Positions 1 through 6,517 of a stretch of 6,809 bases of DNA are shown here, one piece after another. Location of the stretch: NCBI GenBank assembly GCA_016291915.1, contig JAEEZP010000119.1, positions 1-6,809 of the forward strand. Reading direction: 5' to 3'. Below the pieces are notes generated by a model that worked only from the letters and a program-made list of their open reading frames with translations, had not been told where the DNA came from and ran no database searches. Numbering within the stretch: position 1 is the stretch's first letter; the number at the start of each line of letters is the position of its first letter. The translations under genes were made by a program, and so were the position numbers. Source of the DNA: Prevotella sp. Its GTDB lineage: Bacteria > Bacteroidota > Bacteroidia > Bacteroidales > Bacteroidaceae.

Positions 1-975
1 AATCTGACCACAGAGACCGGTGCCGGCCAGTGGGGCGGTGCTCTCAGCTATGCGGCCAAGAAGTTCGGCCTGGACTGCGCCGTATATATGGTGAAGGTGA
101 GCTACAACCAGAAGCCCTACCGCCGGAGCATCATGCAGACCTTCGGCGCGGCCATCACCCCTTCCCCGTCCATGTCCACCCGTGCCGGCAAGGATATCAT
201 CACGGCCGATCCTACTCATCCCGGATCACTCGGCACAGCCATCTCTGAGGCTATTGAGCTGGCTATGACAACACCCAACTGTAAATACACGCTCGGATCA
301 GTGTTGAGTCATGTATCTCTCCATCAGACGATTATCGGACTAGAGGCTGAGAAACAGATGGAGATGGCTGGGGAATATCCCGACATCGTAATCGCTTGCT
401 TTGGCGGTGGCTCCAATTTCAGTGGTATTGCCTATCCTTTCATGCGCCATAACCTGTCAGGGGAAAGGAATACCACCTTCATTGCCGCCGAGCCAAACAG
501 TTGTCCGAAACTGACACGCGGAAAGTTTGAATATGACTTCGGAGATGCTTCCGGTTATACACCACTGTTGCCGATGTACACCCTCGGACACAACTTCAAA
601 CCTGCGAATATCCATGCCGGTGGACTCCGTTATCACGGAGCAGGAACGATTGTCAGTCAGTTGTTGAAAGACGGATTGATGCAGGGTGTCGATATACCAC
701 AGTTGGAAACCTTCGAAGCCGGTATCCTCTTCTCACGTACAGAGGGTATCATCCCTGCTCCTGAGAGTTGTCATGCCATCGCCGCCACCATCCGCGAAGC
801 CTTGAAATGCAAGGAGAGCGGTGAGCAGAAGACGATACTCTTCAACCTCTCCGGGCACGGACTTATCGACATGACAGCATACGACCAGTATATCAGTGGC
901 GATCTGCGTAACTATACGATTACCGACGAGGATATTGCCAACAACCTCAAGGATATCCCACAGATTATCGGATAA
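1..975 (+). CDS. trpB: Tryptophan synthase beta chain, TrpB2 type (5' end outside window)
   Basis: PLP-dependent enzyme that joins indole and serine to make tryptophan in the cytoplasm. The visible 324 residues are the C-terminal part of a family usually about 450 residues long. The start and the N-terminal region expected to carry the PLP-binding lysine lie upstream of the window. Seen: TETGAGQWG at visible residues 4-12, where W in place of the H of classical TrpB1 points to the TrpB2 group; HPGSLGTAISEA near 73-84; LGSVLSHVSLHQTIIG near 98-113; the phosphate-binding glycine loop CFGGGSN near 133-139; GGLRYHG; and NLSGHGLIDM near the C terminus. These are TrpB2 family signatures. TrpB2 often occurs outside trp operons and may salvage indole; no other trp gene is visible here. 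The stop is TAA, directly followed by another TAA-like triplet in frame offset. The first 240 bases are distinctly more GC-rich than the rest. Confidence 0.95.
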   Translation, partial: NLTTETGAGQWGGALSYAAKKFGLDCAVYMVKVSYNQKPYRRSIMQTFGAAITPSPSMSTRAGKDIITADPTHPGSLGTAISEAIELAMTTPNCKYTLGSVLSHVSLHQTIIGLEAEKQMEMAGEYPDIVIACFGGGSNFSGIAYPFMRHNLSGERNTTFIAAEPNSCPKLTRGKFEYDFGDASGYTPLLPMYTLGHNFKPANIHAGGLRYHGAGTIVSQLLKDGLMQGVDIPQLETFEAGILFSRTEGIIPAPESCHAIAATIREALKCKESGEQKTILFNLSGHGLIDMTAYDQYISGDLRNYTITDEDIANNLKDIPQIIG

Positions 976-1000
976 TAAGACTCATCTGTCGGATACTTTC

Positions 1001-1060
1001 AGGGGTGTGTCAAAATAAGGTTCATTACAGGGACTTACATAATCATTTTGACACACCCTT
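1001..1060. repeat. Inverted repeat, 14 bp perfect arms (possible MITE-like remnant or hairpin)
   Basis: Left arm GGGTGTGTCAAAAT (1003-1016) is the exact reverse complement of ATTTTGACACACCC (1045-1058). One more base pair on each side of a G-T position extends the arms to 15 of 16. The loop is 28 bases. It starts 25 bases after the trpB stop, so it could fold in the transcript and slow or protect its 3' end. No T-tract follows on either strand, which argues against a classic intrinsic terminator. The arms, ending in GGG and resembling transposon ends, also fit a miniature element or insertion-sequence remnant. The function is not resolved. Confidence 0.7.
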
Positions 1061-1069
1061 CTACAAATA

Positions 1070-1148
1070 ACTTGTCTACTCAAAAACGCAATAACTTATA
1101 AACTCATAAACGAACAACTCGTTTACTTGTCTACTCGTCTACTAAAAA
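1070..1148. repeat. Degenerate 8-base periodic tract (ACTYGTYT-like)
   Basis: The stretch divides into ten consecutive units that each begin with AC, nine of 8 bases and one of 7 (1110-1116). Examples are ACTTGTCT (1070), ACTTATAA (1094), ACTCATAA (1102), ACTCGTTT (1117), ACTTGTCT (1125) and ACTCGTCT (1133). The first and eighth units are identical. The period is not a multiple of three, so a protein-repeat explanation is unlikely. I do not recognise a function. Confidence 0.6.
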
Positions 1149-1160
1149 TCTTTTTACAGG

Positions 1161-1240
1161 TTTTGCCTGTAGGCAGAAAGTCTTCTGCCTGCTGCCGCAA
1201 GATCTTCTGCTTACTGCCGCAAGGCCTTCTGCCTGTAGCC
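1161..1240. repeat. 22-base tandem repeat array, about 3.6 copies
   Basis: Units start at 1161, 1183, 1205 and 1227, the last being partial. Units 2 and 3 share the frame TTCTGCYTRCTGCCGCAAG followed by RYC-like ends (GATC or GGCC). Unit 1 is more diverged (TTTTGCCTG at its start). Junctions form hairpins: AGGCAGAA/TTCTGCCT (1171-1178 with 1183-1190, loop AGTC), and just before it TACAGG/CCTGTA (1155-1160 with 1166-1171). The unit length is not divisible by three, so the open frame across it is not a repeat protein. The function is unknown. Confidence 0.7.
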
Positions 1241-1290
1241 ATGTTCGGCAAAAAGGTACTTTTTCTACGGGAAAAGGTTATTAAAACTAT

Positions 1291-1310
1291 GAGAAAAGGT
1301 CACCTTTCTC
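1291..1310 (-). terminator. Possible intrinsic terminator of mfd
   Basis: Read on the minus strand, GAGAAAGG pairs with CCTTTTCTC around a three-base loop with one bulged A. The hairpin is followed by ATAGTTTTAATAA. It lies about 45 bases past the mfd stop. The short T-run and weak stem make this tentative. A second small stem, TCACT/AGTGA, lies at 1309-1324. Confidence 0.35.
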
Positions 1311-1354
1311 ACTGCTTTTAGTGACTGTTTCTCTTCCGTTATTTGGGTAATATC

Positions 1355-4300
1355 TCAGCCCCCAATAATCTCTTGCAGGATGGCGACGGCAGCCTCAACG
1401 CTCTCTACATTACTGATTGCTAACGACCGTTTGCCCTTTGTCTCACGCAGTCGACAGCGACGCACATGGTTGCCGGCATAATCCAGCATCTGTCCGAACA
1501 CCTTACTCTGATAATAAGCACTGAGTGGGTTGGAGACTAAATAGAGAATCATCTGTTTCTGCTTGAGCATGATCTTCTCACATCCCAACTGTTTACCCAA
1601 CCGTCTGAGAGGAACGACATACAACAACTCGATTCCCTCATGGGGAATAGGACCGAAACGGTCTGTGAGATGCTGCTTGTACGTCTCCAGATCAGCATCG
1701 TTCTTGATGGTTTCCAACTCACGATATAAGAGCATTCGCTCACTGCTCGACGGCACATACTGGTCGGGCAGATACATCTCCAGGTCACTCTCTATCGAAC
1801 AATCATCCACAAAGTCATCACCCGATATTTCCTTACCGGCGCGTATCTCCTCCTGATACATCTCACTGAACTCATCATTTTTCAGTTCGACAACCGCCTG
1901 TGAGAGAATCTTCTGATATGTCTCATAACCGAGATCTTCCATAAATCCACTCTGCTCAGCACCCAACAGGTTACCTGCCCCTCGGATATCCAGATCCTGC
2001 ATGGACAGGTTGAAGCCACTGCCTAATACCGAGAATGTCTCCAAAGCCTCCAGACGACGGCGGGCTTCAGGGTTGATACTGGCAAGCGGAGGGGCCAACA
2101 GGTAACAGAATGCCTTCTTGTTGCCACGCCCTACCCTGCCACGCATCTGATGCAAATCACTCAATCCGAAACGGTGGGCATCATTGATGATAATGGTATT
2201 GGCATTGGGGATATCGACACCGTTCTCCACAATGGTGGTGGAGATAAGCACATCATAGTCGTAGTTGATGAAACCCATGACAATCTTCTCCAATTCTTCA
2301 GGTTTCATCTGTCCATGAGCAATCGCCACACGGGCATCAGGTACATACTTATGAATCATCAGCGACAACTCCGGGAGGTTGGAGATCCGGTCGTTGACGA
2401 AGAACACCTGTCCATTGCGGCTCAACTCGAAGTTGATGGCTTGCATGATCACATCCTTATCAAACAGATGTACCTCCGTATTGATAGGATAGCGGTTTGG
2501 GGGCGGTGTCTGGATAATACTCATATCACGGGCACCCATCAACGAGAATTGCAGGGTGCGCGGTATGGGAGTGGCGGTCATCGTGAGTGTATCCACATTC
2601 ACCTTCATCTTACGCAACTTCTCTTTGGTGGACACGCCGAATTTCTGTTCCTCATCGATAATGAGCAAACCGAGATCCTTGAACTGCACTGACTTTCCGA
2701 TCAGTTTATGCGTACCTATTATTATATCAATCTTTCCTGACTTCAGATCGGCAAGGATAGATTTCGTCTTGGCAGCACTGCGGGCACGAGAGAGATACTC
2801 CACGGTCACGGGGAAATCCTTCAGTCGTGAGGTGAATGTCTGGTAATGCTGATAAGCCAAGACGGTGGTAGGCACCAACACAGCTACCTGTTTACTGTCG
2901 CAGGCAGCCTTGAAAGCAGCACGTATAGCCACCTCTGTCTTTCCGAAGCCCACATCACCACACACCAGACGGTCCATCGGTCGAGCACTCTCCATATCGC
3001 CTTTCACATCCTGCGTAGCCTTCAACTGGTCGGGCGTGTCTTCATACACGAAACTCGCTTCCAACTCATGTTGCATGAAGGTGTCTGCACTAAAGGTGAA
3101 TCCTTTCTCCTTCCTTCTGGCAGCATAGAGCTTGATCAGATCGCGGGCAATATCCTTGATTTTGGTCTTTGTACGCTCCTTCAGCCGATCCCATGCCCCT
3201 GTTCCTAATGTTGACAGACGTGGCGGTGTCTCACTATCCTTGCGTTTGTATTTGCTGATTTTGTACAGAGAGTGGATAGATACATCCACCTTGTCATTGT
3301 TGGCATAGGTGATGCGGATCATCTCCTGATAGGAATCACCAGAAGGCACACGTACCAAACCTGAGAAACGACCGATACCATAGTCCACATGTACGATATA
3401 ATCACCTGGTTCCATCTCACGTAACTCCTTCATGGTCAGTGCTATCTTACCTGAACGAGCCACATCGCTGCGCAGGGTATATTTATGATAACGGTCGAAT
3501 ATCTGATGATCGGTGAAGAAACAGAGCTTCAGCACATTGTTGGCAAACCCTTCGTGGATCGTCTTGTCAACAGGTACAAACTGGATCTGCTTATGTTCAA
3601 ACTCCTCACTGGCAAAGATATCTTGCAGACGTTGCTGCTGTTTCTGACTGTCAGCCAAGATATACAACTTATATCCCTTTAGCATATAGTCTTCCAAAGC
3701 ATTTGTAAGCAACTCGAAATTCTTATGGAAGAGCGGCTGCGGGGTAATATCACATTTGATGATAGCCTGTGGGGTATCGGTGGATTTACTACCAAACTCC
3801 ACCCATCGGAATAACTGTATGTCTTCAGCAAAGGCACTGGCACTCAGCAACTTATTCTCTGCTTTAAACTCATTCAACAACTCCTGTTGCTCAATTTCGG
3901 TCTTCCCCTCCATCCGTTCGGTCATCGCCTGGCTGGAGAAACCCTCACGGTAAGTGCGGTCGATAACACCTTTTACGTAGACGACATCTTTCATGGCCAG
4001 CAATGTCCTGGATGGCAGAAAACGGAAGAAAGAGATTTTCTCTGACGAGGTAGTCAGTTCGGGTACAATCTCTACCGACTCTTTCTTGTCGCGTGACAAC
4101 TGACTATCTACCTCGAAAGTACGGATGGAATCGATCTCATCACCGAAAAAGTCAATACGGAAAGGATATTCATGACTGTAGGAATACACATCCATGATAC
4201 TACCCCTCACAGCAAACTGTCCCGGTTCATAGACATAGTCAACCTCCGTAAAACCGTATTCCCGCAGTGTCTGTTGAAGAAGCGTACTGTCATGACTCTC

Positions 4301-4762
4301 ACCTACTTTCAGTCGTACAGACCGTTCGTCAAGGTTCTTCTTGGAAACCACTAACTCCGCGACAGCCTCCGGATGGGTAACGATATACAGTGAACCGCCA
4401 TTGGGGTTATCATCAATGGTAGCAAGGCAGGAAAGCACCTCTGTACGGAGGATGTTGCTGGCTGCATCCAACTGTCCGTATTTGATTTGTCTTCTATAAG
4501 AAGACGGGAAATAAAACACCTGTTGGTTGCCCAGCATCTGCTCCAGATCATGATAGAAATACCCGGCTTCATCCGCATCCTGTAATATAAAAAGGATTAC
4601 TTGAGAAGTTCTCCTAGCTGCGGAGGCAAAGAGCACTGCCGGGGCGGATGCCACCAAACCTTGTAGGAAGATGTGTCTTATCGAGTCATCCTCCATGTAT
4701 TTCACTAATGCCGCCGACTGTGGAGAGTGGGCATAGAGTTCCAACAAATCTTTTATTACCAT
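1355..4762 (-). CDS. mfd: Transcription-repair coupling factor Mfd
   Basis: Cytoplasmic DNA translocase that pushes RNA polymerase stalled at lesions off the template and recruits UvrA for nucleotide excision repair. The protein is 1135 residues, close to the 1148 of E. coli Mfd. Domains in order: UvrB-like N-terminal module with the surface EYPFRIDFFGDEIDSIRTF (about 198-216); CarD-like RNA-polymerase interaction domain around GDYIVHVDYGIGRFSGLV (about 453-470); RecG-like motor with Walker A GDVGFGKTE (602-610), DEEQ (703-706), TATPIPRTL (729-737), the translocation segment STTIVENGVDIP (841-852) and QMRGRVGRG (872-880); then the C-terminal TRCF domain with LYRELETIKNDADLETY. The start at 4762 (MVIKDLL) is preferred over the in-frame ATG at 4801, because that ATG overlaps the -33 promoter box and would lie outside the transcript. 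All motor motifs look intact, so the gene appears functional. It is a single-gene unit with the stop TGA at 1357-1355. Confidence 0.98.
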   Translation of the reverse strand: MVIKDLLELYAHSPQSAALVKYMEDDSIRHIFLQGLVASAPAVLFASAARRTSQVILFILQDADEAGYFYHDLEQMLGNQQVFYFPSSYRRQIKYGQLDAASNILRTEVLSCLATIDDNPNGGSLYIVTHPEAVAELVVSKKNLDERSVRLKVGESHDSTLLQQTLREYGFTEVDYVYEPGQFAVRGSIMDVYSYSHEYPFRIDFFGDEIDSIRTFEVDSQLSRDKKESVEIVPELTTSSEKISFFRFLPSRTLLAMKDVVYVKGVIDRTYREGFSSQAMTERMEGKTEIEQQELLNEFKAENKLLSASAFAEDIQLFRWVEFGSKSTDTPQAIIKCDITPQPLFHKNFELLTNALEDYMLKGYKLYILADSQKQQQRLQDIFASEEFEHKQIQFVPVDKTIHEGFANNVLKLCFFTDHQIFDRYHKYTLRSDVARSGKIALTMKELREMEPGDYIVHVDYGIGRFSGLVRVPSGDSYQEMIRITYANNDKVDVSIHSLYKISKYKRKDSETPPRLSTLGTGAWDRLKERTKTKIKDIARDLIKLYAARRKEKGFTFSADTFMQHELEASFVYEDTPDQLKATQDVKGDMESARPMDRLVCGDVGFGKTEVAIRAAFKAACDSKQVAVLVPTTVLAYQHYQTFTSRLKDFPVTVEYLSRARSAAKTKSILADLKSGKIDIIIGTHKLIGKSVQFKDLGLLIIDEEQKFGVSTKEKLRKMKVNVDTLTMTATPIPRTLQFSLMGARDMSIIQTPPPNRYPINTEVHLFDKDVIMQAINFELSRNGQVFFVNDRISNLPELSLMIHKYVPDARVAIAHGQMKPEELEKIVMGFINYDYDVLISTTIVENGVDIPNANTIIINDAHRFGLSDLHQMRGRVGRGNKKAFCYLLAPPLASINPEARRRLEALETFSVLGSGFNLSMQDLDIRGAGNLLGAEQSGFMEDLGYETYQKILSQAVVELKNDEFSEMYQEEIRAGKEISGDDFVDDCSIESDLEMYLPDQYVPSSSERMLLYRELETIKNDADLETYKQHLTDRFGPIPHEGIELLYVVPLRRLGKQLGCEKIMLKQKQMILYLVSNPLSAYYQSKVFGQMLDYAGNHVRRCRLRETKGKRSLAISNVESVEAAVAILQEIIGG

Positions 4763-4771
4763 AAACAGGCA

Positions 4772-4802
4772 CAAAGGTACGAATAAGTGAGTACAATGCA
4801 AA
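4772..4802 (-). promoter_or_regulatory. mfd promoter, Bacteroidetes -33/-7 type
   Basis: On the minus strand TTTG (4802-4799), exactly 19 bases, then TACCTTTG (4779-4772) match the Bacteroidetes housekeeping consensus TTTG-N19/20-TAnnTTTG. The -7 box ends only 9 bases before the ATG at 4762, so the transcript should have a leader of a few bases or none. This supports the 4762 start. No Shine-Dalgarno is possible in so short a leader. Confidence 0.75.
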
Positions 4803-4864
4803 AGAATAATTTATTTTTCTTTTCATTGTCGAACGAGAGTACCTTCGACGAAAGTCAAAGGTAC
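4794..4864. other. Overlapping inverted repeats in the divergent control region
   Basis: Three inverted repeats lie side by side. (a) CAATG/CATTG plus AAAAGAA/TTCTTTT (4794-4828), with one bulge. (b) GTCGAA (4828-4833) with TTCGAC (4844-4849). (c) GTACCTTCGAC (4839-4849) with GTCAAAGGTAC (4854-4864), 10 of 11 positions paired around a GAAA loop. Repeats (b) and (c) share 4844-4849, so they cannot form together. They could be operator sites or alternative folds; part of (a) is probably just AT-rich sequence. Confidence 0.5.
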
Positions 4865-4892
4865 GAATAAGTGAGTAAAAAAGAAAAAATAA

Positions 4893-4924
4893 TTTGTTTA
4901 TTTAAGCAGAAAAAACTACCTTTG
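4893..4924 (+). promoter_or_regulatory. Promoter of the glycosyltransferase/acyltransferase pair
   Basis: TTTG (4893-4896), 20 bases, then TACCTTTG (4917-4924) match the Bacteroidetes consensus. The ATG at 4941 follows 16 bases after the box, giving a leader of roughly 10 bases with no Shine-Dalgarno, as is usual in this phylum. It points away from the mfd promoter, so this is a divergent promoter pair. Confidence 0.75.
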
Positions 4925-4940
4925 TAGAAAATTACAGCAT

Positions 4941-5690
4941 ATGAACAACAGCGACAGTATTGTAATCATTCCCACCTACAATGAGAAAGAGAATATTGAG
5001 AAGATTATCCGTGCAGTATTCTCATTAGAGAAATGTTTTCACATCCTTGTTATCGACGATGGTTCGCCCGATGGTACTGCTGCTATCGTCAAGTCATTGA
5101 TGGCAAGCGAGTTTTCTGACCGGTTGTTTATCCTTGAGCGTTCCGGGAAACTCGGTTTGGGAACAGCTTACATTACCGGTTTTAAGTGGGCTTTGGAACA
5201 CGACTATGCATACATCTTTGAGATGGATGCAGACTTCAGTCATGATCCTAACGACTTACCGCGGCTGTATGCAGCCTGTCATGATGAAGGTTATGACGTG
5301 GCCATCGGTTCACGTTATATCAGTGGCGTGAATGTAGTCAACTGGCCCATCGGCAGGGTGCTGATGAGTTATTTCGCATCCAAGTACGTACGTATCGTTA
5401 CTGGTTTCAAGGTGCATGACACCACTGCCGGATTTAAGTGCTATAAGCGCCGTGTCCTCAAGACAATTGAGTTGGACAAGATCCGTTTCAAGGGTTATGC
5501 CTTCCAGATAGAGATGAAATTCACAGCCTATAAGATTGGCTTTAAGATCAAGGAAGTACCCGTCATCTTCGTCAACCGGCGTGAGGGCGTGTCAAAGATG
5601 AGTGGAGGCATCTTCGGTGAAGCATTCTTCGGGGTGATGCGACTGCGCTGGGATGGCTGGTTCCGCAAATACCCCGCCATTCAGGAATAA
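4941..5690 (+). CDS. Family 2 glycosyltransferase, polyprenol-phosphate mannose synthase type
   Basis: Probably transfers mannose from GDP-mannose to polyprenyl phosphate at the inner face of the membrane, giving a lipid-linked sugar donor for envelope glycans or protein glycosylation. The 249-residue protein carries a GT-A fold: IPTYNEKENI (10-19), VIDDGSPDGT (37-46), the metal-binding DAD in EMDADFSHDP (94-103), GSRYISG (123-129), DTTAGFKCYKR (about 160-170), FKGYAFQIEM (183-192) and NRREGVSKM (212-220). These match the DPM1/Ppm1 group. There is no C-terminal membrane segment, so it is the short soluble or peripheral form. It is the first gene of a likely two-gene operon. The sugar is inferred from the family; glucose or another hexose cannot be excluded from sequence alone. 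Confidence 0.88.
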   Translation: MNNSDSIVIIPTYNEKENIEKIIRAVFSLEKCFHILVIDDGSPDGTAAIVKSLMASEFSDRLFILERSGKLGLGTAYITGFKWALEHDYAYIFEMDADFSHDPNDLPRLYAACHDEGYDVAIGSRYISGVNVVNWPIGRVLMSYFASKYVRIVTGFKVHDTTAGFKCYKRRVLKTIELDKIRFKGYAFQIEMKFTAYKIGFKIKEVPVIFVNRREGVSKMSGGIFGEAFFGVMRLRWDGWFRKYPAIQE

Positions 5691-5716
5691 TCCGTTCCCT
5701 ATTGTTTCTTCTTGTC

Positions 5717-6469
5717 ATGAAATATCTCTATCGTATCTATCTGTTGTGCATTGCTGCACCTCTTGTTGTTATACTGACAATCCTCACCACTATCGTTATC
5801 GCCATCGGCATGTCGATAGGCAACGGACATTGGTTCGGCTATTACCCCGGTAAGATCTGGGCATGGCTGATACTTAAGATTATGTTCATCCCTGTCAAGG
5901 TGGAAGGCCGGGAAAACCTTCATAAAGGTGAGTCGTATGTATTTGTCAGCAATCATCAGGGGGCTTTCGACATCTTCCTTATCTTCGGTTATCTGAACCG
6001 GAACTTTAAATGGATGATGAAATGGCAGTTACGGAAAATACCCTTTGTAGGCTATGCCTGTGAGCGTTCGCATCAGATATTTGTTGACAAGCGTACTCCC
6101 AGCAAGATAAAAGAGACTTATACCAAGGCACGCGAGATCCTGAAGGAAGGCATCTCTTTGGTGGTATTCCCAGAAGGAAGCCGTTCTTTTACCGGACATA
6201 TGGGAACGTTCAAGCGCGGTGCTTTTATGTTAGCCGATGAGATACGATTGCCCGTGGTACCCCTTACCATCAACGGTTCGTTTGATATCCTGCCACGAAC
6301 AAAGAAATGGCCTTGTTGGCATCCCATGTCACTGACCATCCATGCCCCGATTTATCCGGAGGGCAGTGGACCGGAGCAGATTAAACAAACAATGGAGAAG
6401 AGTTATGAAACGATTATGAACAGTCTGATTCCGGAATACCAAGGGTACGTGGAGAATCCAGATCAATAA
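5717..6469 (+). CDS. plsC: 1-acyl-sn-glycerol-3-phosphate acyltransferase (PlsC-like)
   Basis: Membrane enzyme expected to acylate lysophosphatidic acid to phosphatidic acid in phospholipid synthesis. The 250-residue protein has a long hydrophobic N-terminal segment (about 8-34) and a second one (about 46-60). The acyltransferase motifs follow in order: NHQGAFD (79-85, the H-x4-D catalytic pair), the KWQLRKIPFVGY block (102-113), FPEGSRSFTG (151-160) and VPLTI (181-185). The spacing of H-x4-D and FPEGSR fits the PlsC family. The ATG at 5717 (MKYLYRIYLL) is chosen over an in-frame TTG at 5702 because it places a charged residue right before the hydrophobic segment. It starts 26 bases after the glycosyltransferase with no promoter between, so the two are probably co-transcribed. 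An acyltransferase for another lysolipid, such as those of Bacteroidetes amino-lipids, is possible; the symbol rests on family only. Confidence 0.9.
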   Translation: MKYLYRIYLLCIAAPLVVILTILTTIVIAIGMSIGNGHWFGYYPGKIWAWLILKIMFIPVKVEGRENLHKGESYVFVSNHQGAFDIFLIFGYLNRNFKWMMKWQLRKIPFVGYACERSHQIFVDKRTPSKIKETYTKAREILKEGISLVVFPEGSRSFTGHMGTFKRGAFMLADEIRLPVVPLTINGSFDILPRTKKWPCWHPMSLTIHAPIYPEGSGPEQIKQTMEKSYETIMNSLIPEYQGYVENPDQ

Positions 6470-6517
6470 ATGGAAAATGAACTTTGGTAGGTAATTATCC
6501 ATTTCCCATTTTCTATT
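6469..6517. terminator. Possible bidirectional hairpin between converging genes
   Basis: AATGGAAAATG (6469-6479) pairs with CATTTTCTATT (6507-6517) over 11 positions, one of them G-U, around a 27-base loop. The arms overlap the ends of both flanking stop codons. The stem is AT-rich and no clear T-tract follows, so a shared terminator is only a tentative reading. Confidence 0.3.

Larger units (their letters stand above)
976..1354. other. Repeat-rich convergent intergenic region, no convincing gene
   Basis: This 379-base gap lies between the converging ends of trpB and mfd. It holds, in order, an inverted repeat (1001-1060), an 8-base periodic tract (1070-1148), a 22-base tandem array (1161-1240), a small hairpin AAAAAG/CTTTTT (1250-1264) and a possible mfd terminator (1291-1310). 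A 64-codon open frame at 1127-1321 is explained by the repeats and shows no domain. I found no Bacteroidetes-type promoter box here. Confidence 0.7.
4772..4877. repeat. Perfect 22 bp direct repeat flanking 62 bp
   Basis: Positions 4772-4793 and 4856-4877 are identical over 22 bases (CAAAGGTACGAATAAG plus TGAGTA), 84 bases start to start. Each copy contains, on the minus strand, the -7 box TACCTTTG. Copy 1 serves the mfd promoter. Copy 2 would have TTTC instead of TTTG at the -33 position, making it a weaker second promoter or a duplication relic. Confidence 0.8.

Noticed and set aside
1155..1240. CRISPR array
   Set aside because: The repeats are directly adjacent with no unique spacers, the unit is only 22 bases and degenerate, and no cas gene is present.
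1127..1321. 64-codon plus-strand open frame in the trpB/mfd gap
   Set aside because: It runs through the 8-base tract and the 22-base array, has no recognisable domain, no promoter box, and its Leu/Cys-rich sequence is dictated by the repeats.
2150..3208. Plus-strand open frames of 96-180 codons opposite mfd
   Set aside because: They lie entirely antisense to the conserved helicase motor of mfd, show no domain, and are shadows of its codon pattern.
4763..4801. 13-residue N-terminal extension of Mfd from an ATG at 4801
   Set aside because: This ATG overlaps the -33 box of a consensus promoter, so the codons would not be in the transcript; family N termini begin near MVIKDLL.
5702..5716. TTG start for the acyltransferase
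   Set aside because: An ATG follows five codons later in a better position for the membrane segment; nothing supports the rarer start.
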